Shown here piece after piece: positions 9,001 through 15,770 of a DNA stretch of 64,000 nucleotides. The DNA lies in assembly GCA_021151665.1 (NCBI GenBank), contig JAGKWW010000002.1, positions 1-64,000 of the forward strand. Direction: 5' to 3'. Under the pieces are notes generated by a model that worked only from the letters and a program-made list of their open reading frames with translations, ran no database searches and was not told where the DNA came from. Numbering within the stretch: position 1 is the first letter of the stretch; each line of letters opens with the position of its first letter. A program made the translations under genes and the position numbers. The DNA is from Flavobacteriaceae bacterium. GTDB lineage: Bacteria; Bacteroidota; Bacteroidia; Flavobacteriales; Flavobacteriaceae.

Positions 9001-9048
9001 ATGGACGATTCGCATCCCGATAGTAAAGAACATTTAGTAACCGGATAA
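9001..9048 (+). CDS. putative leader peptide upstream of the CorA-type gene
   Basis: A 15-codon ORF, MDDSHPDSKEHLVTG, with ATG at 9001 and TAA at 9046-9048. The start sits 20 nt after a consensus -7 box, so it is the first start codon on the predicted transcript. The N-terminus is acidic and contains proline (MDDSHPD). Such sequences are known to destabilise translating ribosomes at low Mg2+ in E. coli and underlie mgtL-type sensing. Its stop codon lies inside the 5' arm of a perfect 9-bp hairpin. Translation is not proven and the ORF is short, so it could be chance. The combination with the hairpins makes a regulatory role plausible. Confidence 0.5.
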   Translation: MDDSHPDSKEHLVTG

Positions 9049-9085
9049 GGAATTGCCGCTGCACGTCCTTATCCAAAAGGACTGC
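9043..9085 (+). promoter_or_regulatory. two mutually exclusive leader hairpins before the CorA-type gene
   Basis: Hairpin A pairs GGATAAGGA (9043-9051) with TCCTTATCC (9066-9074), 9 bp perfect, loop 14 nt. Hairpin B pairs GTCCTT (9065-9070) with AAGGAC (9077-9082), extended by GCA/TGC (9061-9063, 9083-9085) around a one-base bulge. It would bury the Shine-Dalgarno-like AAGGA (9077-9081) that lies 10 nt before the ATG at 9092. Both use 9066-9070, so only one can form at a time. The 5' arm of A overlaps the upstream ORF stop codon, so ribosome occupancy there should favour B (corA off). This is an attenuator-like layout. Confidence 0.6.
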
Positions 9086-9091
9086 ATTACA

Positions 9092-10018
9092 ATGATTACA
9101 TTCTACACAAACGGCAACGGGCTGGAAGTTGCCGCGAGCCACTCCCAAAGCATCTGGGTGAGCGCTATACAGCCAACCCCTTCAGAAATAAATTACCTGC
9201 TTAACGAGCTGCAGATACCGCAGGCATTCTTCAATGATATTGAGGACATGGACGAGCGCCCGCGCATCGAGACCGAAAACGGGTGGACGCTTATCATCGT
9301 ACGCATTCCTTATCGCACCCAGGACGACAAGCTGCCATACAGCACTGCCCCTTTAGGCCTGATGTTTGGCCATGGTAAATTTGTGTCGCTTTGCTTTGCA
9401 CAAAACCACATGCTTGCCGATTTCATCGCCTATACCCAGCGCAAGCAAATCACTGTTTCAGGCGATTATGACCTGGTTTTAAAGCTGTTGCTTTCTTCGA
9501 GCGTGTGGTACCAGAAATACCTGAAGCAGATCAACCAGCGCATTAAAGTGGCCGAAGACAGTCTTGAAGAATCTATCCGAAATGAAGACTTACAGGCGTT
9601 GTTACAACTTGAAAAGTGCCTGGTGTATTTCATCACCTCGTTGAAAGGGAATGACCTGCTGTTCTATCGCATTAAAAACCTAAAAGTACACAGTCCTAAT
9701 TTTGACCCGGACCTGGTAGAAGATGTAGATATCGAACTTAAGCAGGCACAGGACAGCGCCAACATTTACAGCAACATCCTTTCCGGCATGATGGATGCCT
9801 ACGCCTCGGTGATCTCCAATAACCTGAACGTGATCATGAAACGGCTCACCAGTATTTCCATTATCCTGATGATCCCAACGTTTATTGCAAGTGTTTACGG
9901 AATGAATGTGCCCAACTCCCTCCAGGATAATCCGTATGGGCTTTGGATCGTGCTGCTGCTGTCACTCGTAATTTCGGCAATTAGCGTTTACCTGTTCAGG
10001 AGAAAGAAGCTGTTTTAA
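9092..10018 (+). CDS. corA: CorA-family divalent metal ion transporter
   Basis: A 308-aa inner-membrane channel of the CorA family, which conducts Mg2+ (or Co2+/Ni2+/Zn2+ in relatives). A long cytoplasmic N-terminal domain with a helical stalk is followed by two C-terminal TM helices at about residues 250-270 and 280-300. The first ends with the YGMN selectivity signature (YGMNVPN), and the C-terminus is the basic RRKKLF. The ATG at 9092 was chosen over the TTG at 9053 because MITFYTNGNGLE is a family-like start and AAGGA is 10 nt upstream. It is preceded by a long leader carrying an acidic upstream ORF and competing hairpins, suggesting control by translation attenuation. Confidence 0.9.
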   Translation: MITFYTNGNGLEVAASHSQSIWVSAIQPTPSEINYLLNELQIPQAFFNDIEDMDERPRIETENGWTLIIVRIPYRTQDDKLPYSTAPLGLMFGHGKFVSLCFAQNHMLADFIAYTQRKQITVSGDYDLVLKLLLSSSVWYQKYLKQINQRIKVAEDSLEESIRNEDLQALLQLEKCLVYFITSLKGNDLLFYRIKNLKVHSPNFDPDLVEDVDIELKQAQDSANIYSNILSGMMDAYASVISNNLNVIMKRLTSISIILMIPTFIASVYGMNVPNSLQDNPYGLWIVLLLSLVISAISVYLFRRKKLF

Positions 10019-10116
10019 TATTTTGCAGTAAAACGCGGGCATGGCGCAACTAATTTGAGGAATTTGCATTAAAGCAGAATTAATACTGCCAAAATCACCA
10101 CTTTACCAATTTTCCC

Positions 10117-10124
10117 TATATTTG
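10117..10124 (+). promoter_or_regulatory. -7 box (TATATTTG) of the ALDH7 gene
   Basis: Full TAnnTTTG match 35 nt before the ATG at 10160. No clear -33 TTG was found. Confidence 0.5.
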
Positions 10125-10159
10125 TAGGATATAACATTAATTAGCATAATAGTTACAAA

Positions 10160-11707
10160 ATGGCAACACTTACAGACCAGTTTGGTATTCGCGAAGCGCT
10201 TTCGCAATTGGGTATCAAAGACCTTAACGACGGTACATCTACCGGAAGCAACAGCTTTGCCAACGGTAAAACGATAGAATCCTATTCACCCGTAGACGGC
10301 TCACTTATAGCGAGCGTAAAAGCATCTACAAAAGAAGACTACCAGGCCGCGATGGCCAAAGCCGAAGAAGCTTTTAAAGCATGGAGGCTGGTGCCTGCAC
10401 CTAAGCGTGGCGAAATCGTTCGCCAGATGGGTGAGGAGCTTCGCAAATTTAAGCAGCCATTGGGCCAGCTTGTATCGTATGAAATGGGTAAAAGCCTTCA
10501 GGAAGGCCTTGGCGAGGTTCAGGAAATGATAGACATCTGTGATTTTGCCGTAGGCTTGTCGCGCCAGCTGTACGGACTTACGATGCACAGCGAAAGGCCG
10601 ATGCACCGCATGTACGAGCAATGGCACCCAATGGGTATTGTAGGCATCATTTCGGCATTCAACTTCCCGGTAGCGGTATGGAGCTGGAACTCTATGCTAG
10701 CTTGGGTTTGCGGCGACGTTTGCATCTGGAAGCCAAGCTCTAAAACCCCGCTTTGTGCTGTAGCCTGCCAGAATATTATTAAAACTGTATTGGAGAGAAA
10801 TAACGTGCCCGAAGGTGTAAGCTGCCTTGTGGTGGGTAACGAAAGCGGTGACCTTATCAATAACGATAAGCGTATTCCGTTGGTATCATTCACAGGTTCT
10901 ACGCGCATTGGCCGCCACGTATCAAAAACTGTGGCCGAGCGTTTTGGTAAAACCATTCTTGAGCTGGGTGGTAACAATGCCATCATTGTATCAGAACATG
11001 CCGATATCAACATGGTGCTTGTAGGCGCTGTATTTGGGGCGGTAGGTACTGCCGGACAGCGTTGTACTACAACCCGCAGGCTGATCGTTCACGAAAGCGT
11101 GTATGACAAAACCCTTGAGGTATTGAAGAGCGCTTACGGCCAGCTGAGCATCGGCAACCCGTTAGACAGCAACAACCACGTAGGCCCGCTTATTGATAAA
11201 GGTGCCGTACAGGATTACCTGAATGCAATAGAGAAAGCGAAGCAGGAAGGTGGAAAAATCGTTGTTGAAGGCGGCGTGGTTGAAGGCGAAGGCTACGAGA
11301 GCGGCTGCTATGTGAAGCCGTGCATCATCGAGGCCGAAAATCATTTCCACATTGTACAGGAAGAAACATTTGCCCCGATACTTTACGTAATGAAGTACAG
11401 TACTATCCAGGAAGCTATTGATATGCAGAATGGCGTGCCACAAGGGCTATCCTCTTCAATCTTTACCAACAACATGCGCGAGATGGAACTGTTCCTTTCT
11501 CAGGCAGGCTCTGACTGTGGAATTGCGAATGTGAACATTGGTACTTCAGGTGCAGAGATCGGCGGTGCGTTTGGTGGCGAAAAAGAAACAGGTGGCGGCC
11601 GCGAGAGTGGTTCCGACTCATGGAAAGCTTACATGCGCAGGCAGACCAACACTATCAACTACGGCTCCGAATTGCCATTGGCACAGGGTATCCGATTTGA
11701 CTTGTAG
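10160..11707 (+). CDS. amaB: ALDH7-type aldehyde dehydrogenase (L-aminoadipate-semialdehyde/P6C dehydrogenase-like)
   Basis: A 515-aa NAD(P)+-dependent dehydrogenase of the antiquitin (ALDH7) class, which oxidises alpha-aminoadipic semialdehyde in lysine breakdown. Family signatures include the N-terminal FGIREALSQLGI, GIISAFNFPVAVWSW, KPSSKTPL, FTGSTRIGR, the ELGGNN glutamate motif, and GTAGQRCTTTRRL with the catalytic Cys. The C-terminus (GGGRESGSDSWKAYMRR) is typical of ALDH7. It is a single-gene unit with its own -7 box and a strong terminator. The substrate assignment rests on family resemblance; a role in aldehyde detoxification is an alternative. Confidence 0.88.
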   Translation: MATLTDQFGIREALSQLGIKDLNDGTSTGSNSFANGKTIESYSPVDGSLIASVKASTKEDYQAAMAKAEEAFKAWRLVPAPKRGEIVRQMGEELRKFKQPLGQLVSYEMGKSLQEGLGEVQEMIDICDFAVGLSRQLYGLTMHSERPMHRMYEQWHPMGIVGIISAFNFPVAVWSWNSMLAWVCGDVCIWKPSSKTPLCAVACQNIIKTVLERNNVPEGVSCLVVGNESGDLINNDKRIPLVSFTGSTRIGRHVSKTVAERFGKTILELGGNNAIIVSEHADINMVLVGAVFGAVGTAGQRCTTTRRLIVHESVYDKTLEVLKSAYGQLSIGNPLDSNNHVGPLIDKGAVQDYLNAIEKAKQEGGKIVVEGGVVEGEGYESGCYVKPCIIEAENHFHIVQEETFAPILYVMKYSTIQEAIDMQNGVPQGLSSSIFTNNMREMELFLSQAGSDCGIANVNIGTSGAEIGGAFGGEKETGGGRESGSDSWKAYMRRQTNTINYGSELPLAQGIRFDL

Positions 11708-11729
11708 TCTAACTGATTATATAAAACAG

Positions 11730-11757
11730 AAAGCAGCCCTTAGAGGCTGCTTTTTTA
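11730..11757. terminator. bidirectional terminator between ALDH7 and egtD
   Basis: AAGCAGCC (11731-11738) pairs with GGCTGCTT (11745-11752) over a 6-nt loop, with an A-rich left flank and a T-run at 11751-11756. The egtD stop codon lies in the T-run, so the converging genes share it. Confidence 0.8.
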
Positions 11758-12708
11758 TTTTATCCAGAGGCTGTCGGTAAAATAGTGGCGACAGTCTTTA
11801 AAGTTATGCTTAACGGTAAAGCCGGTATTGATCGCCAGTGCCTCTATTTCATCCGATGTATATTTTTTTGAAAGCTCGGTCCAAACCAGTTCATCTTTCT
11901 CAAAGGTAAACGTATGGTTCAGCGTTACGCTATGAACATGTTGCTGCTTCAGGCTTATAAGGTAGCTGTTCACTTCACCTGTAGCGGGGCTGTAGTCGCA
12001 GTAAAACTCAAACTGGTCTGGCTTGATGTCGGCGTCCAGTTCAGCATTGATGCGATGGAGCAGGTTCAGGTTAAAAGCGCGCGTAATGCCATGCGGGTCG
12101 TCATAGGCTTTTTGTATTGTGCGCGGATTTTTTTGCAGGTCGATGCCCATCAGCAGCATATCGCCTTTCTGCATACTGGCGTTCAGGCGGGTAAGTAACT
12201 CCATTGCCTCAACGGCAGTATAGTTTCCGATGTTCCCGCCAAGGAAAAGGTAAAGACAAGGTTTTCCTTCTTCTGCAAGTTTTTCCATTACCGAGAAATA
12301 ATCGGCTATCTGCGGCTTCATTTCAATTCCGGGCAAGGCATTCCCGACATTCGCAGTAATGGTTGTTATGGCTTCCGCTGAAATATCAACGGGGATGTAA
12401 GTGAAGTTGGCATCATGAGCCGTAAAAGCAGTAAGCAGCTGGATGGTTTTAAGGCCGTCACCGCAACCCAGTTCCACAATATTGAATGCGTCTGTAAAAG
12501 GCAGTTGTTCAAGTATGTGTGCCGACTGCCGCGAAAGTATTTCAAATTCGCAGGCGGTAGGGTAGTATTCCGGCATTTTCATGATCTGCATAAAGATGCG
12601 GCTGCCATTGTCGTCATAAAAATATTTCGAAGGGATATGTTTTTGATCTGCAGACAATCCGGTTAGTATGTCTTCGGCAAAAGGCGTGAGTAGTGTTGTT
12701 GTGTTCAT
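11755..12708 (-). CDS. egtD: L-histidine N-alpha-methyltransferase EgtD
   Basis: SAM-dependent enzyme that trimethylates histidine to hercynine, the first step of ergothioneine synthesis. The 317-aa product has the N-terminal family pattern IPSKYFYDDNGSRIF...MPEYY (residues 25-50). The SAM-binding loop is ELGCGDGLKT (79-88), and downstream lie the GGNIGNY and MGIDLQKNP motifs. The usual Thr-Arg after the PEYY motif is Thr-Ala here, a small deviation. Its ATG overlaps the egtB stop by 4 nt (ATGA), so the two genes are translationally coupled in an egtB-egtD unit. Confidence 0.92.
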   Translation of the reverse strand: MNTTTLLTPFAEDILTGLSADQKHIPSKYFYDDNGSRIFMQIMKMPEYYPTACEFEILSRQSAHILEQLPFTDAFNIVELGCGDGLKTIQLLTAFTAHDANFTYIPVDISAEAITTITANVGNALPGIEMKPQIADYFSVMEKLAEEGKPCLYLFLGGNIGNYTAVEAMELLTRLNASMQKGDMLLMGIDLQKNPRTIQKAYDDPHGITRAFNLNLLHRINAELDADIKPDQFEFYCDYSPATGEVNSYLISLKQQHVHSVTLNHTFTFEKDELVWTELSKKYTSDEIEALAINTGFTVKHNFKDCRHYFTDSLWIK

Positions 12709-13856
12709 AGCATTTGTTTTTTAGCAAGGCGGATGCCGGTGTATTGCCAGCGTTCGCCCGGGTAGAAGAAATTGCGGTAAGTAGGCCGGCTATGGCCCGC
12801 AGCCGTTGCGCATGATGCCCCGCGAAGCACCATCTGGCTGATCATAAATTTTCCGTTGTATTCGCCCACAGCACCCTCCGGGCGATGGAAGCCGGGGTAG
12901 GGAAGGTAAGCGCTGCCTGTCCATTCCCAACGGGTGCCCCAATTAAAGTGAACGGACGCCGCTTCCCATTCCTGCTCCGTAGGCAGGCGCATGCCTTTCC
13001 ATTCGGCAAATGCAGCCGCCTCGTAATAGCTGATGTGTGTTACCGGAGCGTTGGGATTGATCTCCTGTAAGCCCGAAAGAGTAAAATGTTTTCGTTCGTC
13101 CTGAAGCCAGTACATTGGCCCGGTAATGTTATTAGCCTTCACCCATGCCCAGCCTTCGTCCAGCCAGAGGTTGAAGTTGGTATAGCCGCCATCGGCCATA
13201 AACTCTATGTATTCGGCATTGGTTGCCAAACGGCCGTTTAGTTCATATTCATGCAGGAAAACTTTATGCCTGCCCAACTCGTTATCAAAGCAAAAGGCAT
13301 CGCCGCTGTGCCCTATCTCATAGATGCCTTCAGGCATAATGATAGGGTCGCCCGGTGCAACTTCATCCTGCTCCCAATTGTTATCGTCAGAATAAACGGG
13401 ATAGGTAGGGTTGCTGCCGAGTATGTATTTGATATCAGTATAAAGCAATTCCTGGTGCTGTTGTTCGTGGTTGATGCCAAGATGAACCAACCCCTCAACT
13501 TCCTTTTTCTGAAGCTGCATGAGCAGGTCCATGTGCATATCTACATACCGGCGGTACTCCATTACGTCGTTTATGCCGGGGCGTGTTATAGCCCCGCGTT
13601 CGTGCCGGAGCACGCGTTTTCCAACGTTGTTGTAATAGCTGTTGAAGAGAAATGAGAAATCAGCATGGAATGGCTTATAGCCCTCCAGATGCTTGGTAAG
13701 GATGAACTCTTCAAAAAACCACGTGGTATGTGCAAGGTGCCATTTGGGCGGGCTCACAAATGCAGCCGGCTGCGCTACAAAATCTTCGGTTTGTAATACA
13801 GCAGTAATAGCTTCGGTATATTTGCGCACGCGGTGGTACTCCTCGATAAGGCTCAT
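12705..13856 (-). CDS. egtB: ergothioneine biosynthesis sulfoxide synthase EgtB
   Basis: Non-heme iron enzyme that joins hercynine to a thiol (gamma-Glu-Cys or cysteine) to give a sulfoxide intermediate. The 383-aa product has an N-terminal DinB-like domain (about 5-150). It carries the WHLAHTTWFFEEF motif (His40/His43) and the HEQQHQE iron site (His130, His134, Glu136). A C-terminal formylglycine-generating-enzyme-like domain follows (about 170-383: MPEGIYEIG, LPTEQEWEAA, VLRGAS, and the terminal YTGIRLAK). No egtA or egtC accompanies it, so direct use of cysteine, as in EgtC-independent EgtB enzymes, is likely but inferred. The gene for the final lyase step is not nearby. Confidence 0.9.
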   Translation of the reverse strand: MSLIEEYHRVRKYTEAITAVLQTEDFVAQPAAFVSPPKWHLAHTTWFFEEFILTKHLEGYKPFHADFSFLFNSYYNNVGKRVLRHERGAITRPGINDVMEYRRYVDMHMDLLMQLQKKEVEGLVHLGINHEQQHQELLYTDIKYILGSNPTYPVYSDDNNWEQDEVAPGDPIIMPEGIYEIGHSGDAFCFDNELGRHKVFLHEYELNGRLATNAEYIEFMADGGYTNFNLWLDEGWAWVKANNITGPMYWLQDERKHFTLSGLQEINPNAPVTHISYYEAAAFAEWKGMRLPTEQEWEAASVHFNWGTRWEWTGSAYLPYPGFHRPEGAVGEYNGKFMISQMVLRGASCATAAGHSRPTYRNFFYPGERWQYTGIRLAKKQML

Positions 13857-13950
13857 GATAGTGGTTCTTGCCTTACCAAGTTACAAAGAAAGTTTTCCGG
13901 CTATATTTTTTGTAGCCGTTTTAACCTAAAAATAACAGTCGTTCAGGAAG

Positions 13951-14472
13951 TTAGAAACGGTACCCAATGCCCAGGCCGGCATTTACTTCTACGGCAGCAA
14001 ACCGGTCGTTTACTTCGGTACTGAAGTTGCGGCCAATGTTCACATACGGAGAAATGGTAAACTGGTCGCGCAGCACCCACTTATAACCCACGCCAAGGCC
14101 CACAACAGCAGCGTTCATATCGGTAGTAACCTTGATGCCATCTTTGATCTCTTCATGGTCGCCAAAGCGGTATTTAAAGAAAGGGGAGAAGTAATAACCC
14201 GAACCGCCTTCGTTTAGCAGGTAAAAGTTATACGATAGCGCCACACTGCTGGTGTTGAATTTCTTATCGCCTTTCTCTTCGTAGTAAGAAAAACGGTCGT
14301 TGATAAAAACCTCCACGCCTACTGATTGCCCCGTATCAATGAACCGCTCATAGCCGACCTCTACCGAAGCCCGCATGATGGTATTCAGGATATTGACTTT
14401 AACTTCGTTCTTATTTTGTGCCTGTGCGCCGATGCCGAAAAGCACTGCGGCCAATAGGGTAAGTTTCTTCAT
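13951..14472 (-). CDS. small outer-membrane beta-barrel protein
   Basis: A 173-aa protein with a signal peptide (MKKLTLLAAVLFGIGAQAQ). Alternating hydrophobic/aromatic beta-strands follow (VEVGYERF, SVALSYNFYLL, YYFSPFFKYRF, AAVVGLGVGYKW, NAGLGIGYRF), ending in the C-terminal Phe typical of outer-membrane barrels. It resembles the DUF3575-type porin-like family, though that assignment is only moderately sure. It lies 34 nt downstream of batE and may be the last gene of the Bat unit. Its function is unknown. Confidence 0.75.
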   Translation of the reverse strand: MKKLTLLAAVLFGIGAQAQNKNEVKVNILNTIMRASVEVGYERFIDTGQSVGVEVFINDRFSYYEEKGDKKFNTSSVALSYNFYLLNEGGSGYYFSPFFKYRFGDHEEIKDGIKVTTDMNAAVVGLGVGYKWVLRDQFTISPYVNIGRNFSTEVNDRFAAVEVNAGLGIGYRF

Positions 14473-14506
14473 GGTGGTTGGTATTGGTAAGGTAAAGATA
14501 GCTATT

Positions 14507-15253
14507 TTACGGATTCAACTCCCTTATTGCCTTTGCGGGAATCCATCCCTGGGTATCGTCTGCTAATTGTATTTTCTTCCAGTTGTCAAGCTTATCAAGC
14601 ACATTTACCCTGGTGCCTTCATGCAGTAGGAAGGCATCATCTGCATTCGCATTGGGTTCCGCTTTTACAGAGATCACTTCGTCGAAAACAATGGCAGGGT
14701 GCTGTGCTGATTGCGACGCCCCTATATATACGGCAGCAAATATACTGAGTACGATTCCTGCGAGCATTACCATCATGCTTCCGAAAAAGATCCTTTTGAG
14801 TAACGTTGTTGCCGAAAAATAATACCCTACAAATCCGCCCAGGAACAGGAAAGCGCAGGCAACGGCGCCCCATGCCCACGAATCATAATGATAAGAGCTG
14901 GTAAACCGGTTTAGGAACTGTCCAAATCCTGCCTTTGGTGCGGGCTTAATGTGATCTGCGGTCATTTTATTCGCATAGGCAAGGTTTACCTTGGCATCGC
15001 GATAATTGGGATTTAACAGCAACGCCTTTTCGTAATTATAGATGGCCGGCGCTACCTTATCCAGTTTATAATACGCGTTGCCAAGATTGTAGTACAATTC
15101 GGGCGACTCTTTTTTCTCTGCGAGTATCGCTTCGTAGGCAGTTGCGGCCTCTGTATAGGTACCTTTACGGTACAGGTCATTTGCTTGCGCAAACTTTGAC
15201 TGAGCAAACGCAACCTGCGATAAAAGTGTTAGTATATAGATTAGATTTTTCAT
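14507..15253 (-). CDS. batE: BatE-like protein: TPR repeats, two TM helices, C-terminal SH3
   Basis: A 248-aa membrane protein of the Bat (aerotolerance) system. The signal peptide ends at FAQ. TPR repeats lie at about 20-95 (LYYNLGNAYYKLDKVAPAIYNYEKAL). Two TM helices follow at about 130-185, and then a bacterial SH3 domain (about 190-245: VKAEPNANADDAFLLHEGTRVNVLD...GWIPAKAIREL). The ATG at 15253 was chosen over a GTG four codons upstream that overlaps the neighbouring stop. It is the last bat gene and is separated from batD by an intrusive GxxExxY gene and a repeat region. It probably scaffolds the BatA/BatB complex; that role is inferred from family context. Confidence 0.85.
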   Translation of the reverse strand: MKNLIYILTLLSQVAFAQSKFAQANDLYRKGTYTEAATAYEAILAEKKESPELYYNLGNAYYKLDKVAPAIYNYEKALLLNPNYRDAKVNLAYANKMTADHIKPAPKAGFGQFLNRFTSSYHYDSWAWGAVACAFLFLGGFVGYYFSATTLLKRIFFGSMMVMLAGIVLSIFAAVYIGASQSAQHPAIVFDEVISVKAEPNANADDAFLLHEGTRVNVLDKLDNWKKIQLADDTQGWIPAKAIRELNP

Positions 15254-15254
15254 A

Positions 15255-15635
15255 TTAAAGAACACCGTTTATTACTCGTCTAATTCCGTTTTTAATTAAA
15301 AGCGTGTTGAAATTTATAAGCAGTCCAAGTTTGCAACCTGACAGCTTTAAGTATGTAAGTAGCTGCGCTAGATGAACATCATTTAATTCGTCAACAGCTT
15401 TGACTTCTATTATAAACTTTCCTTCGACCATTATATCAAGCCGATAACCAATGTCTAACTTCACTTCTTCATAAATCAATGGAAGTGGCTTTTGCTTCTC
15501 AATATAAAGTCCTGCTTTCCAAAGTTCGTAACATAGACATTCGCAATAAGCACTTTCAAGCAGCCCTGGGCCTAAGGCCTGGTGAACCTTTAGCGAAGCA
15601 TTGAACACAATTTTAGCTATTTCGTTTTCTGTCAT
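15255..15635 (-). CDS. GxxExxY family protein (PD-(D/E)XK nuclease-like)
   Basis: A 126-aa protein with the family-defining motif GLLESAY (G-x-x-E-x-x-Y, about residues 24-30). It also has a PD-(D/E)XK-like active-site pattern: LDIMVEGKFIIEVKA supplies the Asp and the E-x-K. The family is widespread and sporadic, and its biochemical role is not established. It is wedged between batD and batE, ending 1 nt before the batE ATG. Its upstream side carries degenerate CACAAAG/CACAAGG repeats (15647-15737). Its base composition looks more AT-rich than the bat genes. These traits suggest an acquired cassette inside a conserved operon. Confidence 0.85.
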   Translation of the reverse strand: MTENEIAKIVFNASLKVHQALGPGLLESAYCECLCYELWKAGLYIEKQKPLPLIYEEVKLDIGYRLDIMVEGKFIIEVKAVDELNDVHLAQLLTYLKLSGCKLGLLINFNTLLIKNGIRRVINGVL

Positions 15636-15646
15636 CGGTTATGTTT

Positions 15647-15737
15647 AACCACAAAGTTCACTAAGAACCACAATGTTCACAAGGCGTTCGGTGCTAGATT
15701 TAGTGTACTTTGTGTGACCTTGTGCCCCTTGTGGTTT
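15647..15737. repeat. degenerate ACCACAAAG repeat cluster with inverted arms, next to the GxxExxY gene
   Basis: The segment between batD and the GxxExxY gene contains short variants (AACCACAAAGTTC, AACCACAATGTTC, CACAAGG). On the other side are their reverse complements (ACTTTGTG, CCTTGTG twice, TTGTGGTT). AACCACAA at 15647-15654 pairs perfectly with TTGTGGTT at 15729-15736, and CACAAAGT (15650-15657) with ACTTTGTG (15707-15714). It is non-coding and may mark the insertion of the GxxExxY cassette. Confidence 0.7.
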
Positions 15738-15770
15738 TGCCCCCAGTAATGTTGCCTTGTGTTTCAATAA

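Noticed and set aside
9053..9091. Longer CorA start at TTG 9053
   Set aside because: It would place the N-terminus inside the leader hairpins and lacks family similarity; ATG 9092 has AAGGA at proper distance.
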